Numbered from the stretch's first letter, positions 34,933 through 45,312 are shown. The stretch is DNA of 64,000 nt from Pseudomonadota bacterium (GCA_023457435.1 JAEWLS010000048.1:62001-126000), one strand, 5' to 3'. Numbers and translations are program-made. Notes: generated from the sequence alone by a model not told the origin.

Positions 34933-37158
34933 TCACCCGCCGGACGTTTCGCCGCCGTACGGGACATGCTCGAACAGAATGGTCGAAAGCGGCGGCAACG
35001 TCACGTGCGCCGCACCGTCATTGGCACGCACCTCACCACCGTTGCCCATGCCGGTACCGCCATAGACGCTGGCGTCGGTGTTGATGATCTCGCGCCAGAT
35101 ACCGTCGGCGGGCATGGGCAACCTGTAGTTCTGTCTCGGTACGGGCGTGAAATTCGAAACTGCCACGACCGGTTCCGCATCCGGCGCGTGCCGGGACCAG
35201 GCGAATACAGACCGTTCGGCGTCGTCGACGACCTGCCAGCGAAAGCCTTCGCCCTCGCAATCGCGCGCGTGCAACGCGGGCTTGCCACGGTACACGCCGT
35301 TCAGGTCTCGAAGCAGCGCCCGCACGCCTTCGTGGGCCGGCGCGTCGAGCAGATTCCAGTCGAGCGAGCGCGACTCGCTCCATTCGCGGCGCTGCGCGAA
35401 TTCCTGGCCCATGAACAGCAGCTTCTTGCCGGGATAGGCCCACATGAACGCGTAGTAGGCGCGCAGATTGGCGAACTTCTGCCAGTCGTCGCCCGCCATC
35501 TTGGTGAGCAACGAGCCCTTCCCGTGAACGACCTCGTCATGGCTGAGCGGCAGGACGAAATTCTCGGCGAAGGCGTAGACGAGACCGAACGTAATGTCGT
35601 GATGATGGTGCTTCCGGTGGACTGGCTCACGCGCAAGATACTGCAGCGTGTCGTGCATGAAGCCCATGTTCCACTTGAAGCCGAAGCCGAGGCCGCCCTC
35701 GTGCACCGGCTGCGACACCTTCGGCCACGAGGTTGACTCCTCGGCGATGGTCACGATGCCGGGGTGGCTTCCGTAGACCGCCTTGTTCATCTGCTGGAGG
35801 AACTCGATCGCCTCCAGGTTCTCGCGGCCGCCATGCTTGTTGGGGATCCACTCGCCCTGTTTGCGCGAGTAGTCGAGGTAGAGCATCGACGCGACTGCAT
35901 CCACGCGCAGGCCGTCGACATGGTACTTTTCGGCCCAGAACAGCGCGTTGTTGACCAGGAACGAAAGAACCTCGCGACGGCCAAAGTTGTAGATGGCGGT
36001 GTTCCAGTCGGGGTGGAAGCCCTTGCGCGGGTCGGCGTGCTCGTAGAGCGCCGTACCGTCGAATTTCGACAGCCCGTGCGCGTCGGTGGGAAAGTGCGCC
36101 GGCACCCAATCGAGAATGACGCCGACGCCGGCCTTGTGGGCACCGTCGACGAAGCGCGCGAAGCCCTCCGGCTCACCGAAGCGTGCCGTCGGCGCGTAAA
36201 GCCCGGTGGTCTGATATCCCCATGACGGGTCGTAGGGATGCTCGGAGACCGGCAGGAACTCGATATGCGTGAAGCCCATGTCGACGACGTAGGGGATCAG
36301 CCGATCCGCCAGCTCGTCCCATGAGAGGAAGGTGTTGTCGTCGCGGCGCTGCCAGGAGCCGGGATGAACCTCGTAGATCGAGATCGGCTGGCGACGGGCA
36401 TCAGCCCTGGACCAGAAGTCGCGATGCTCGGCGTCGGCCCATCGGTGTTCGCCTAGCCTGGCGACGACCGAAGCGGTGGCGGGCCGGAACTCCGAGCGGA
36501 AAGCGAAGGGGTCCGCCTTGAGAGGCAGGAGAGCGCCGTGGACACCAATGATCTCGTATTTGTAGGCGCGGCCCTCGCCGACATCGGGGATGAAGATCTC
36601 CCAGACGCCGGTGTCCGTTCGCTTGCGCATCGGATGGCGGCGGCCGTCCCAGTCGTTGAAATCTCCCACCACGGAGACGCGGCGCGCATTCGGCGCCCAG
36701 ACCGCGAAATTGACGCCCGAGGCACCTTCATGATCGATCGGATGGGCGCCGAGCTTGTCGAACAGCCGCAGGTGGGAGCCCTCGCCGATGTAATAGTCGT
36801 CGAGCGGGCCGAGCACGGGGCCGAATGAATATGGGTCCGTGACCCACCAACCGCCGCCTTCGTTGCGGGCACCATAGCGCAGCGGCTGCCGCTCCGCGAT
36901 CGTTACCGGACCTTCGAAGAAGCCGTCGTCGTGCGTGCGGGCCAACTCGCCGACGACATCGCCGTCGAGGGTGTAGGCGGTGACCGAATCGGCATGGGGG
37001 ATGAAGCAGCGGGCGACGAAACCCTTCGACGCCTGATGCAGACCGAGGACGGCAAAGGGATTGCCATGCCTACCGGCCACAATGGCATCGATATCGGAGC
37101 GCGAGGCCGCGCCTTTGCCCGCCCCCGCCCCCTTGCTTACGCTTCGGCCCTCACCCAT
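34933..37158 (-). CDS. glgB: 1,4-alpha-glucan branching enzyme
   Basis: A 741-residue GlgB: two N-terminal carbohydrate-binding-like domains (about 20-230), a GH13 barrel with Asp in LRVDAVASMLYLDYS, Glu in TIAEESTSWP and Asp in LSHDEVVHGK, and a C-terminal beta domain. It introduces alpha-1,6 branches. The N-terminal 20 residues (SVSKGAGAGKGAAS) are extra and poorly conserved. ATG 37158 has GGGAG nearby. Confidence 0.97.
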   Translation of the reverse strand: MGEGRSVSKGAGAGKGAASRSDIDAIVAGRHGNPFAVLGLHQASKGFVARCFIPHADSVTAYTLDGDVVGELARTHDDGFFEGPVTIAERQPLRYGARNEGGGWWVTDPYSFGPVLGPLDDYYIGEGSHLRLFDKLGAHPIDHEGASGVNFAVWAPNARRVSVVGDFNDWDGRRHPMRKRTDTGVWEIFIPDVGEGRAYKYEIIGVHGALLPLKADPFAFRSEFRPATASVVARLGEHRWADAEHRDFWSRADARRQPISIYEVHPGSWQRRDDNTFLSWDELADRLIPYVVDMGFTHIEFLPVSEHPYDPSWGYQTTGLYAPTARFGEPEGFARFVDGAHKAGVGVILDWVPAHFPTDAHGLSKFDGTALYEHADPRKGFHPDWNTAIYNFGRREVLSFLVNNALFWAEKYHVDGLRVDAVASMLYLDYSRKQGEWIPNKHGGRENLEAIEFLQQMNKAVYGSHPGIVTIAEESTSWPKVSQPVHEGGLGFGFKWNMGFMHDTLQYLAREPVHRKHHHHDITFGLVYAFAENFVLPLSHDEVVHGKGSLLTKMAGDDWQKFANLRAYYAFMWAYPGKKLLFMGQEFAQRREWSESRSLDWNLLDAPAHEGVRALLRDLNGVYRGKPALHARDCEGEGFRWQVVDDAERSVFAWSRHAPDAEPVVAVSNFTPVPRQNYRLPMPADGIWREIINTDASVYGGTGMGNGGEVRANDGAAHVTLPPLSTILFEHVPYGGETSGG

Positions 37159-37190
37159 ACGCTCCCGTCATTCCTCCCTGCGCGCATGCC

Positions 37191-39668
37191 TCAGGCGGGC
37201 ACTTTCCAGATGTCGCGCGCATATTCCCGGATTGTGCGATCGGAGGAGAACCACCCCATGCGGGAAGTGTTCCGAATGGCCATCGCATTCCAACGCGCCG
37301 GCTCGCGCCAGATGTCATCGACTGTGCGCTGTGCGGCGGCGTAGGCGTCGAAATCCGACGCGACCATGAACCAGTCGTGGTCGTACAGGCCGCCGACCAG
37401 TCCCTTGTAGCGATCGCGATCGTCCGGCGAGAACACGCCGGAGGCGAGCGCCGAGAGCGCCTGCGACAGCTCCGGCGACGATTCGATGATGCTGCGCGGC
37501 TGATATCCCTCCCGCCGGCGCTGCATCACCTCTTCCGCGGTGAGCCCGAAGATGATGATGTTCTCGGGCCCCACATGCTCGCGAATTTCCACGTTGGCGC
37601 CGTCGAGAGTGCCGATGGTCAGCGCACCGTTGAGCGCGAACTTCATGTTGCCGGTGCCGGACGCTTCCAGGCCAGCGGTCGAGATCTGCTCGGAAAGATC
37701 GGCGGCCGGGACCATCATCTCGGCGAGGCTGACGTTGTAGTTGGGCATGAACACGACCTTGAGCAGGCCGCGAACCGACGGGTCGGCATTGATCACCCGG
37801 CCGACATCGTTTGCGAGTTTGATGATCAGCTTGGCATTGTGGTAGGTCGGCGCCGCCTTGCCGCCGAAGAATTTCACGCGCGGCACCCAGTCCTTGTGAG
37901 GATTGGTGCGGATCTGGTCCCACAGCGCCACCGCTTCGACGATGTTGAGCAGCTGCCGCTTGTATTCGTGGATGCGCTTGACCTGGATGTCGAAGATCGC
38001 CGTCGGGTCAACGCGAAGCGACAGACGCTCCGCCACGAGGTTCGACAACCGCTCCTTGTTGGAGCGCTTCGCCGCGGCGAAACGCTCCTGAAACGCAGCG
38101 TCGTCCGCAAACCGCTCCAGCCCCTGCAGGGCATCAACATCGTCCAGGAAGCGCTCGCCGATCGCCGACGTCACCACATCGACCAGGTCCGGATTGCACT
38201 GCAGCAGCCAGCGGCGCGGCGTGACCCCGTTGGTCTTGTTGTTGATGCGATCGGGGTAGAGTTTGTGAAGATCGGCGAACACCGTCTCCTTCATCAGCTC
38301 GGTGTGCAGCGCAGAGACGCCGTTGACGGAGTGCGAGCCGGCAAAGGCGAGATTGCCCATCCGCACGCGGCGCTCGCCGCCTTCGTCGATCAGGGAGACC
38401 GCGCGGATCTGGTCGTCGTCGAACCCCCTTTCGCGCCGCGCATCGAGCAGGAGCTTGGCGTTGACGGCGTAGACGATCTGCATGTGGCGCGGCAGCAGGC
38501 TCTCGAACAGCGGCACCGACCAGCTTTCGAGCGCCTCCGGGAGAAGCGTATGGTTGGTATAGGAGAACGTACGCGAGCAGATATCCCATGCCTTTTCGAA
38601 CGGCATGCCGTGCACGTCCATCAGGATGCGCATGAGCTCGGCAACCGAAACCGCCGGATGCGTGTCGTTGAGCTGGATCGATGCCTTGTCCGGAAGCGTC
38701 TCCAGCTCGTTGTACTGGTGCAGGTGGCGGTGAACGATGTCCTGCAATGAGGCAGCCGAGAAGAAGTACTCCTGCCGCAGCCGGAGCTCCTGGCCTGCCG
38801 GGGTCGTATCGGCGGGGTAGAGCACGCGCGCCAGCGCTTCCGCCTTGTTGCTCTCGCGCAGCGCGCCGACGTGGTCGCCAGCGTTGAAAGCATCGAGCAG
38901 GATCGGGTCGATCGGCATTGCCGACCAGAGGCGCAGCGTGTTGACGCGCTTACCGCGCCAGCCCGCCACCGGGGTGTCGTAGGCGACCGCCAGGACGCGC
39001 TCCTGCGGCTTCCAGACATAGCGCGGTTCGGCGCCCGGCGTGTCCTGAACCATTTCGACGTTGCCGCCGAAGCCGATTTCGATCGAGCGCTCGCGGCGCT
39101 CGAACTCCCACGGATTGCCATGGTCGAGCCAGTTCTCCGGGAGTTCGACCTGCCAGCCATCGGAAATCTGCTGGCGGAATAGACCGTGCACGTAGCGGAT
39201 GCCGTAGCCATGGGCCGGGATATCGACGGTTGCCATCGACTCCATGAAACATGCCGCGAGGCGTCCGAGGCCGCCATTGCCGAGCGCGGCGTCCGGTTCC
39301 AGCGCGGCAATGAGGTCCAGTTCCACACCGAGCGTCGACAGGGCAGCGCGAACGTCGTCCATCATGCCGAGATTGCTGACGGCGTCGCGCATCAGCCGAC
39401 CGATCAGAAACTCCAGCGAGAGGTAGTAGACGCGCTTGTCGCCGCGCGAGTAGGCTTTCTTCGTCGATGCGATCCAGCGATCCACCAGCCGGTCCCGGAT
39501 GACCTTGATGGTGGCTGCCAGCCAGTCGTGGGGCGTCGCCACCGAAGCGTTCTTGCCGACGCGGTAGGTCAGGCTGCGCAGGATGTCATTGGCAAGCGCC
39601 ACCACCGCGGCGTCGGCGCCAGCACCCATCGCCTTAGGCGCCGTGTTGTCATTCAAGTGCGTGGCCAT
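37191..39668 (-). CDS. glgP: Glycogen phosphorylase
   Basis: An 825-residue GT35 phosphorylase releasing glucose-1-phosphate from glycogen. The PLP-binding segment EASGTGNMKFALNGALTIGT is near residue 660, preceded by QVKRIHEYKRQ and PNYNVSLAE. It is the first gene of the operon, transcribed leftwards. ATG 39668 (MATHLND) is used; the reading frame is open farther upstream but with no matching homology. The upstream spacer to frk (196 bases) should hold the operon promoter. Confidence 0.96.
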   Translation of the reverse strand: MATHLNDNTAPKAMGAGADAAVVALANDILRSLTYRVGKNASVATPHDWLAATIKVIRDRLVDRWIASTKKAYSRGDKRVYYLSLEFLIGRLMRDAVSNLGMMDDVRAALSTLGVELDLIAALEPDAALGNGGLGRLAACFMESMATVDIPAHGYGIRYVHGLFRQQISDGWQVELPENWLDHGNPWEFERRERSIEIGFGGNVEMVQDTPGAEPRYVWKPQERVLAVAYDTPVAGWRGKRVNTLRLWSAMPIDPILLDAFNAGDHVGALRESNKAEALARVLYPADTTPAGQELRLRQEYFFSAASLQDIVHRHLHQYNELETLPDKASIQLNDTHPAVSVAELMRILMDVHGMPFEKAWDICSRTFSYTNHTLLPEALESWSVPLFESLLPRHMQIVYAVNAKLLLDARRERGFDDDQIRAVSLIDEGGERRVRMGNLAFAGSHSVNGVSALHTELMKETVFADLHKLYPDRINNKTNGVTPRRWLLQCNPDLVDVVTSAIGERFLDDVDALQGLERFADDAAFQERFAAAKRSNKERLSNLVAERLSLRVDPTAIFDIQVKRIHEYKRQLLNIVEAVALWDQIRTNPHKDWVPRVKFFGGKAAPTYHNAKLIIKLANDVGRVINADPSVRGLLKVVFMPNYNVSLAEMMVPAADLSEQISTAGLEASGTGNMKFALNGALTIGTLDGANVEIREHVGPENIIIFGLTAEEVMQRRREGYQPRSIIESSPELSQALSALASGVFSPDDRDRYKGLVGGLYDHDWFMVASDFDAYAAAQRTVDDIWREPARWNAMAIRNTSRMGWFSSDRTIREYARDIWKVPA

Positions 39669-39864
39669 GCCGATCGTCCCATGGTTGAGGCCGCCTCCGC
39701 CGCCCGGCCGACTCTCCACCACTACACTTGCCCGTTGGATCGGTTGAATACCAGCCAGGCCCGGTGTTGCATCGCAGCATAGCGAGGCCCGCAGAAGGCG
39801 CAACGCGATTCTGCCCGGCTTGCGGCGACGCGCCGATTGCTTAGGCTGAAGCGAGGGAGGACCA

Positions 39865-40785
39865 ATGATCCTGTGCTGCGGAGAGGCGTTGATAGACATG
39901 CTGCCGCGGCCCGGCGCCGCGGGCGAGACGCTTTATTTGCCGGCGAGCGGCGGCGCTGTTTTCAACACGGCGATCGCGCTGGGGCGGCTCGGCGTGCCGA
40001 CATCGTTCTTCACCGGCGTTTCGACGGACTTCTTCGGCGAGCAGCTCAAGGCGACACTGCTTGCCAGCGGCGTGGATCTCGCGCCGGTTCGCTTCTCCGC
40101 GAGACCGACGACGCTTGCCTTCGTCAAGCTCGATGGCGGACAGGCGAGCTATGCTTTCTTCGACGAGAATTCCGCCGGGCGCATGCTTACGCAAGCCGAC
40201 CTGCCGACGTTGTCGTCAAAGGTCGCGGCGCTGCACTTTTCGTGCATCAGCCTGATACCCGAGCCGTGTGGCTCGACCTACGAAGCGCTGATGGCGCGCG
40301 AGCACCGTAACCGTGTGATCATGCTCGATCCGAACATCCGCGCTGCCTTCATCACCGACAAGGAACGGCATCTCGCTCGGATGAGGCGGATGATCGCGAT
40401 TACCGACATCGTCAAGCTGTCCGACGAGGACCTTGCATGGTTTGGCGAGAGTGGCACGCATGACGAAATCGCCGCCCGCTGGTTGGCGGCAGGGCCGAAG
40501 CTCGTCGTGCTCACCGCAGGCGCCAAGGGCGCGTCCGGCTGGACTCGGGCCGGCAGGGTTTCGGTCCCGGCGACGAAGGTCGACGTGGTCGACACTGTAG
40601 GAGCCGGGGACACGTTCAATGCCGGCATTCTTGCCGCGCTTCACGATGCAGACCTGTTGACGAAGGCAGCAGTCGCCAACCTGACGCCGGATCAGGTCGA
40701 AGCGGCGCTGTCGCTCGCGGCGCGGGCCGCCGCTGTCACCGTCTCGCGTGCGGGCGCGAACCCGCCGTGGCGGGCAGAGCTATAG
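39865..40785 (+). CDS. PfkB family carbohydrate kinase (fructokinase-like)
   Basis: A 306-residue sugar kinase of the ribokinase/PfkB family: N-terminal CGEALIDMLP, the substrate loop ASGGAVFNTAIALGRLG and the catalytic DTVGAGDTFNAG with the base aspartate. Rhizobial members phosphorylate fructose or 2-keto-3-deoxygluconate-like sugars; fructokinase is the best guess. GGGAGGACC precedes ATG 39865. It is divergent from the glycogen operon and converges with cysQ, with a six-base overlap of ends. Confidence 0.87.
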   Translation: MILCCGEALIDMLPRPGAAGETLYLPASGGAVFNTAIALGRLGVPTSFFTGVSTDFFGEQLKATLLASGVDLAPVRFSARPTTLAFVKLDGGQASYAFFDENSAGRMLTQADLPTLSSKVAALHFSCISLIPEPCGSTYEALMAREHRNRVIMLDPNIRAAFITDKERHLARMRRMIAITDIVKLSDEDLAWFGESGTHDEIAARWLAAGPKLVVLTAGAKGASGWTRAGRVSVPATKVDVVDTVGAGDTFNAGILAALHDADLLTKAAVANLTPDQVEAALSLAARAAAVTVSRAGANPPWRAEL

Positions 40786-41595
40786 GCTGACCTCGGGAAG
40801 GGTGACACCCTCGCCCACAGCGATGAAGTTCGGATTCGCGTAGCACTCGGGGCCCTCGGCGCCTGGGCCGTAGCGCAACGGCGCGCCGTCGAGGGTCTGG
40901 GTCATCCCGCCCGCGGCGCGGAGCACGGCGTCCCCCGCGGCGGTGTCCCATTGCATGGTCCGCCCGAAGCGGGGGTAGATGTCGGCCTCACCCGCCGCGA
41001 GCATGCAGAACTTCAACGACGAGCCCACATGTACCAGCTCCGCCTGCTTGATCTGCGTGACGTACAGATCGGTAGCCGGGCTGCCATGCGACCGGCTGGC
41101 GACGATGGTCGGCACCGGGCCGCAGCGGCGCACGAAAATGCGCCGGCGCCCGGTCGGCTCGACATCGTCGGTCAGTTCGACGCGCTCGGCATGACCTGGG
41201 CGGCCCGAGAACAAAGTCCCCGAAACTGGCGCAAGCACGACACCCAGCACAGGCGCGCCGTCACGAACCAGCGCGATGTTGACGGTGAAATCGCCGCTGC
41301 CGCTCACAAATTCGCGCGTGCCGTCGAGCGGATCGACGAGAATGAACTCTCGTCCCGGCTTGGCGACGACGCGGCCCTCCGAGACTTCTTCCTCCGCGAC
41401 GATGGGAATCCCTGGGCAAGCATCGAAAAGTCCCGCGAGGATCACCGCTTCCGCATCGCGATCCGCGGCGGTGACCGGCGAGTTGTCGGCTTTCGCCGAG
41501 ACGGCGCAGCCGTCGCGAAACGCCTTCAGCACCACCTTTCCGGCCCTAAGCGCGATCGCCTCGAAATCGGCCAGCAATTTTTCGTCGCCGGTCAT
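40780..41595 (-). CDS. cysQ: 3'(2'),5'-bisphosphate nucleotidase CysQ
   Basis: A 271-residue inositol-monophosphatase-fold enzyme. The metal motif is VDPLDGTREFVSG with the upstream EEEVSEG, and the late WDTAAGDAVLRAAGG. CysQ removes the 3' phosphate of PAP produced after PAPS use, which matches the sulfate-activation genes just upstream. ATG 41595 with GGGAAGAC upstream is chosen. It starts 73 bases after the cysNC stop, in the same direction. Confidence 0.93.
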   Translation of the reverse strand: MTGDEKLLADFEAIALRAGKVVLKAFRDGCAVSAKADNSPVTAADRDAEAVILAGLFDACPGIPIVAEEEVSEGRVVAKPGREFILVDPLDGTREFVSGSGDFTVNIALVRDGAPVLGVVLAPVSGTLFSGRPGHAERVELTDDVEPTGRRRIFVRRCGPVPTIVASRSHGSPATDLYVTQIKQAELVHVGSSLKFCMLAAGEADIYPRFGRTMQWDTAAGDAVLRAAGGMTQTLDGAPLRYGPGAEGPECYANPNFIAVGEGVTLPEVSL

Positions 41596-41668
41596 GTCTT
41601 CCCATAAGCCCCGCTCGAAGAACGATAGCGGCTTATGCAGCGATCGCAAGCGTGCAGGCGTCTTGCGC

Positions 41669-43597
41669 TCAAATGCCGCCACCGTCCTCGAAGGTGTCGG
41701 TCTCGCTGCCGGCGATGCGAGCCATCAGCGATTCGACCACACCCTCCGGCGAGCGGCCGACCGTGGGCAAGTGTATCTCGGGCTTGAGCGGTGCTTCGTA
41801 TGGCGCGTCGATGCCGGTGAAATTGCGGAGTTCGCCAGCCATCGCCTTGGCGTACAGTCCCTTGGGATCGCGCCGCGCGCATTCATCGATCGGTGTATCG
41901 ACGAAGACCTCGACGAACTCGCCGGGATCGAACAGGGCGCGCGCCGCGTCGCGCTCCGCGCGGTAGGGCGAGATGAACGACACGATGACCATCAGCCCGG
42001 CATCGACCATCAGCTTCGCCACCTCACCGACGCGGCGAATGTTCTCCGCGCGGTCGGTCTCCGAGAAGCCCAGATCACGGTTGAGACCATGCCGAACGTT
42101 ATCGCCGTCCAGCACGTAGGTGTGACGCCCGGCGGCGTGGAGGCGCTTTTCCAACAGGTTGGCGATGGTCGACTTGCCGGAGCCCGACAGGCCGGTGAAC
42201 CAGTAGGCTGCGGGCTTCTGCGCCTTCAGGGCGGCACGCGCGGCCTTGTCGATCTCGAGCGCCTGCCAGTGGATGTTGTCGGCGCGGCGCAGCGCGTCCT
42301 CGATCATGCCGGCGGCGACCGTGCGGTTGGTGACGCGGTCGATCAGGATGAACGAACCGGTGACGCGGTTTTGCGCAAAGCCATCGAAGGCCAGCGGAAA
42401 CTGCGTCGAGATCTCGGCGAAACCGATCTCGTTCATGGCGAGGCTTTCGGCCGGCGCCTGGGAATAGTCGTTGACGTCGATGCGGTGCACCAGCGGCGTC
42501 ACGGTCGCGCTGGTCTGGTCGGTCTCGGTGCGCAGCACGTAGGACCGGCCAACCGCGAGCGGCTCCGCGTCGAACCAGACAAGCCGGGCCGAAAGCCGGT
42601 CGGCTACCTTCGGCCTGTCGGTCGGCGGCACGAGCAGATTGCCGCGCGCCAGTTCCACCTCGCGGTCGAGCACGATGGTGACTGCCTCGCCCTCACGGGC
42701 AGAAGCGCGCTCCCCGTCCGCCGCGACGATGCGCTTGACCTTGGCCGGTAGGCCGGACTTGGCGACCATGACATCGTCGCCCACCGAGACCGTACCCGAT
42801 GCGATCGTGCCGGCGAAACCGCGGAAGTCGAGGTTCGGCCGGTTCACGTACTGGACGGGGAAGCGGAACGGCAGGTCCAGCGCCTCGTTGCCGACCTCGA
42901 CCGTCTCGAGGTGAGAGATCAGCGTCGGCCCGTTGTACCAGGCCATGTTCGCAGAGCGGCTGGAGACATTGTCGCCGAAGCGCGCCGATAGCGGAATCGC
43001 CATGTAACTGCGAAAGCGGAGTTCGCCTGCGATCGCGCGGAACTCGCGTTCGATCGCGACGAAGCGTTCTTCGGACCAGCCTACGAGGTCGATCTTGTTC
43101 ACCGCAAGCACCAGATGGCGGATGCCAAGCAGCGAGGCGATGAAGGCGTGACGCCGCGTCTGGCGCATCACGCCTTGCCGCGCGTCGACCAGGACGACAG
43201 CGAGATCGGCGGTCGAGGCGCCGGTGGCCATGTTGCGCGTGTACTGCTCGTGGCCGGGCGTGTCGGCCACGATGAACTTGCGCTTCGGCGTCGAGAAGAA
43301 GCGGTAGGCGACGTCGATGGTAATGCCCTGCTCGCGCTCGGCCTCAAGCCCGTCGACAAGGAGCGCGAAGTCGATCTCGGCGCCATTGGTCCCGTGTTTC
43401 TTCGAGTCGCGCTCAAGTGCTGCCAGCTGGTCGTCGAAGATCAGCTGCGTGTCGTAGAGCAGGCGCCCTATCAGGGTCGACTTGCCGTCGTCGACGGACC
43501 CACAGGTCAGGAAACGCATGAACGAGCGCCGGTCGTGCTCGTCGAGCACCGCGGCGACATCGAGCCGTTCGGTCACCTTCTCGGCCGGAAGCGCCAT
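41669..43597 (-). CDS. cysN/cysC: Bifunctional sulfate adenylyltransferase subunit 1/adenylylsulfate kinase
   Basis: A 642-residue fusion. The N-terminal GTPase has GSVDDGKST (33-41), DTPGHEQYTRN and NKIDLVGW; the C-terminal domain, from about residue 445, is an APS kinase with GLSGSGKST (469-477), DGDNVRHGLN and FISPYRAERDAAR. With CysD it makes APS from sulfate and ATP, driven by GTP, and then phosphorylates it to PAPS. The rhizobial equivalent is NodQ. The start ATG shares one base with the cysD stop (TGATG). Confidence 0.96.
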   Translation of the reverse strand: MALPAEKVTERLDVAAVLDEHDRRSFMRFLTCGSVDDGKSTLIGRLLYDTQLIFDDQLAALERDSKKHGTNGAEIDFALLVDGLEAEREQGITIDVAYRFFSTPKRKFIVADTPGHEQYTRNMATGASTADLAVVLVDARQGVMRQTRRHAFIASLLGIRHLVLAVNKIDLVGWSEERFVAIEREFRAIAGELRFRSYMAIPLSARFGDNVSSRSANMAWYNGPTLISHLETVEVGNEALDLPFRFPVQYVNRPNLDFRGFAGTIASGTVSVGDDVMVAKSGLPAKVKRIVAADGERASAREGEAVTIVLDREVELARGNLLVPPTDRPKVADRLSARLVWFDAEPLAVGRSYVLRTETDQTSATVTPLVHRIDVNDYSQAPAESLAMNEIGFAEISTQFPLAFDGFAQNRVTGSFILIDRVTNRTVAAGMIEDALRRADNIHWQALEIDKAARAALKAQKPAAYWFTGLSGSGKSTIANLLEKRLHAAGRHTYVLDGDNVRHGLNRDLGFSETDRAENIRRVGEVAKLMVDAGLMVIVSFISPYRAERDAARALFDPGEFVEVFVDTPIDECARRDPKGLYAKAMAGELRNFTGIDAPYEAPLKPEIHLPTVGRSPEGVVESLMARIAGSETDTFEDGGGI

Positions 43598-44502
43598 CAG
43601 AAGTACCCCTCGCGCTTCTTCTTCTCCATGGAGCCCGACTCGTCGCGGTCGATGAGCCGTCCTTGGCGCTCGGAGGTTCTGGACGTCAGCATCTCTTCGA
43701 CGATGCCGTCGAGCGTATCGGCGTCGGATTCGATGGCGCCCGTCAGCGGGTAGCAGCCGAGCGTGCGGAAGCGCACCAGCCGCTCGCGAACGACCTCGCC
43801 AGGCAGGAGGCGCATCCGCTCGTCGTCGACCATGATCAGCATGCCGTTGCGCTCGACGACCGGCCGCCGCTTGGCGAAGTAGAGTGGCACGATCGGAATC
43901 TGCTCGCGGCGGATGTATTGCCAGATGTCGAGTTCGGTCCAGTTCGACAGCGGGAAGACGCGGATCGACTCGCCCGGGGAAACGCGGGTGTTGTAGGTCT
44001 TCCACATTTCCGGACGCTGGTTCTTCGGGTCCCAGCCATGGGCGGCATCGCGGAACGAGAAAATGCGCTCCTTGGCGCGGCTTTTTTCCTCGTCGCGCCG
44101 CGCCCCGCCGAAAGCTGCGTCGAAGCGATACTTGTCGAGCGCCTGTCTCAGCGCCACCGTCTTCATCACGTGCGTATGGACGTTGGAGCCGTGATCGAAC
44201 GGATTGATCCCGTCCCGGACCCCCTCCTCGTTGGTCTGGACGAGGAGCTGGAAGCCGAACTCCGCAGCCATCCGGTCGCGGAAGGCGATCATTTCACGGA
44301 ACTTCCACGTCGTGTCGACGTGAAGGAACGGAAAAGGCGGCCGGGCCGGTGCGAACGCCTTGACGGCAAGGTGCATCAGCACCGCCGAATCCTTGCCGAC
44401 CGAATACAGGAATACCGGATTGGAGAAGGTCGCCACCACCTCACGGAAGATGTGGATCGACTCGGCTTCGAGGCGATCGAGATGCGTGAGCTGGGCGGCC
44501 AT
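43597..44502 (-). CDS. cysD: Sulfate adenylyltransferase subunit 2
   Basis: A 301-residue PP-loop ATP sulfurylase subunit. The N-terminal fold is typical of PAPS reductase-like proteins with SVGKDSAVLMHLA (PP-loop); FLHVDTTWKFREM and RRDEEKSRAKERIFSF follow. It adenylates sulfate to APS with CysN. ATG 44502 (MAAQLTHLDRLEAESIHIFR) matches the family start; the upstream frame to 44571 has none of it. cysNC overlaps by one base. No cysH gene lies beside it in the window. Confidence 0.96.
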   Translation of the reverse strand: MAAQLTHLDRLEAESIHIFREVVATFSNPVFLYSVGKDSAVLMHLAVKAFAPARPPFPFLHVDTTWKFREMIAFRDRMAAEFGFQLLVQTNEEGVRDGINPFDHGSNVHTHVMKTVALRQALDKYRFDAAFGGARRDEEKSRAKERIFSFRDAAHGWDPKNQRPEMWKTYNTRVSPGESIRVFPLSNWTELDIWQYIRREQIPIVPLYFAKRRPVVERNGMLIMVDDERMRLLPGEVVRERLVRFRTLGCYPLTGAIESDADTLDGIVEEMLTSRTSERQGRLIDRDESGSMEKKKREGYF

Positions 44503-44675
44503 GCTGCGAAGTCCAAACGCGAAATGCGGACGGCGCGCGATTGTGCACGTCCCGCGAGATGCACCCGACATAGCAAGTCAGCCACTGCCCACGAAGGCGC
44601 AGGGTGCCAAACCGCGCCTCGCTCGCGGCAAGGCATTGCTCAGCCGCGCCAATTTCGGGAACGCCATTCCGAAAG

Positions 44676-44702
44676 AAAAAAGGCCGCGCTTTCGGCGCGG
44701 CC
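44676..44702 (-). terminator. Intrinsic terminator of bioY
   Basis: Reverse strand: GGCCGCGC-CGAAA-GCGCGGCC followed by TTTTTT. An 8-bp GC stem, five-base loop and T-run 25 bases after the bioY stop, so bioY ends independently of cysD. Confidence 0.9.
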
Positions 44703-44727
44703 TCTTCAGTGACTGGACCTGCAGCGA

Positions 44728-45312
44728 TCAGCCGCGGCGAAGCGCCCACGCCGCCGGCATGATGGCTGCAGCAAGGCCGATCTTGACGAGATCCGGGACG
44801 ATGAAAGGCACGACGCCGGCGGTCCAGGCGGCCTCAGCCCCGACGATTCCGGCAAGCCAGGCATATCCCATGGCAAGCATGACGACCTCGGCCACCAGCA
44901 GCACTCCGAGGAAGCGGAAGAAGGTGCGGTCGATGCCGCGGTCGGCGGCCCAGCCGACGATCGCAGCAACGGCGACGAAGCCCGCGAGATAACCACCGGT
45001 CGTGCCCATCATGTAAGCGAGGCCAAGACCACGCTCGGGCGTGCCCTGGAACACCGGCAGGCCGTACAGGCCTTCAGCCATATAGAGGAGCAGCGTCGCG
45101 ATGCCGAGGCGCATGCCGAAGGTCGCTGCGATCAGCATCACGGCGAGAGTCTGCAGCGACATGTCGACCGGGCCGAGCACGACCTTCGTCTTTGCCGACA
45201 GGGTCAACAGCATGGCGCCGCCGATAACGAGCGCAGCCTGCGTGGCGAGACGCGCGATGCGATTCGCGGGCAGTGCCTGAGAAACGAACGGATAGGTGAC
45301 GGCAGCTGCCAT
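44728..45312 (-). CDS. bioY: BioY family biotin transporter S component
   Basis: A 194-residue membrane protein with five to six predicted helices. The pattern LGPVDMSLQTLAVMLIAA followed by MRLGIATLLLYMAEGLYGLP and YMMGTTGGYLAGFVAVA is the BioY signature. BioY binds biotin in an energy-coupling-factor transporter or acts alone; no ECF genes lie nearby. ATG 45312 has AGAGGG upstream. No BioR box is evident in the upstream 97 bases. Confidence 0.93.
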   Translation of the reverse strand: MAAAVTYPFVSQALPANRIARLATQAALVIGGAMLLTLSAKTKVVLGPVDMSLQTLAVMLIAATFGMRLGIATLLLYMAEGLYGLPVFQGTPERGLGLAYMMGTTGGYLAGFVAVAAIVGWAADRGIDRTFFRFLGVLLVAEVVMLAMGYAWLAGIVGAEAAWTAGVVPFIVPDLVKIGLAAAIMPAAWALRRG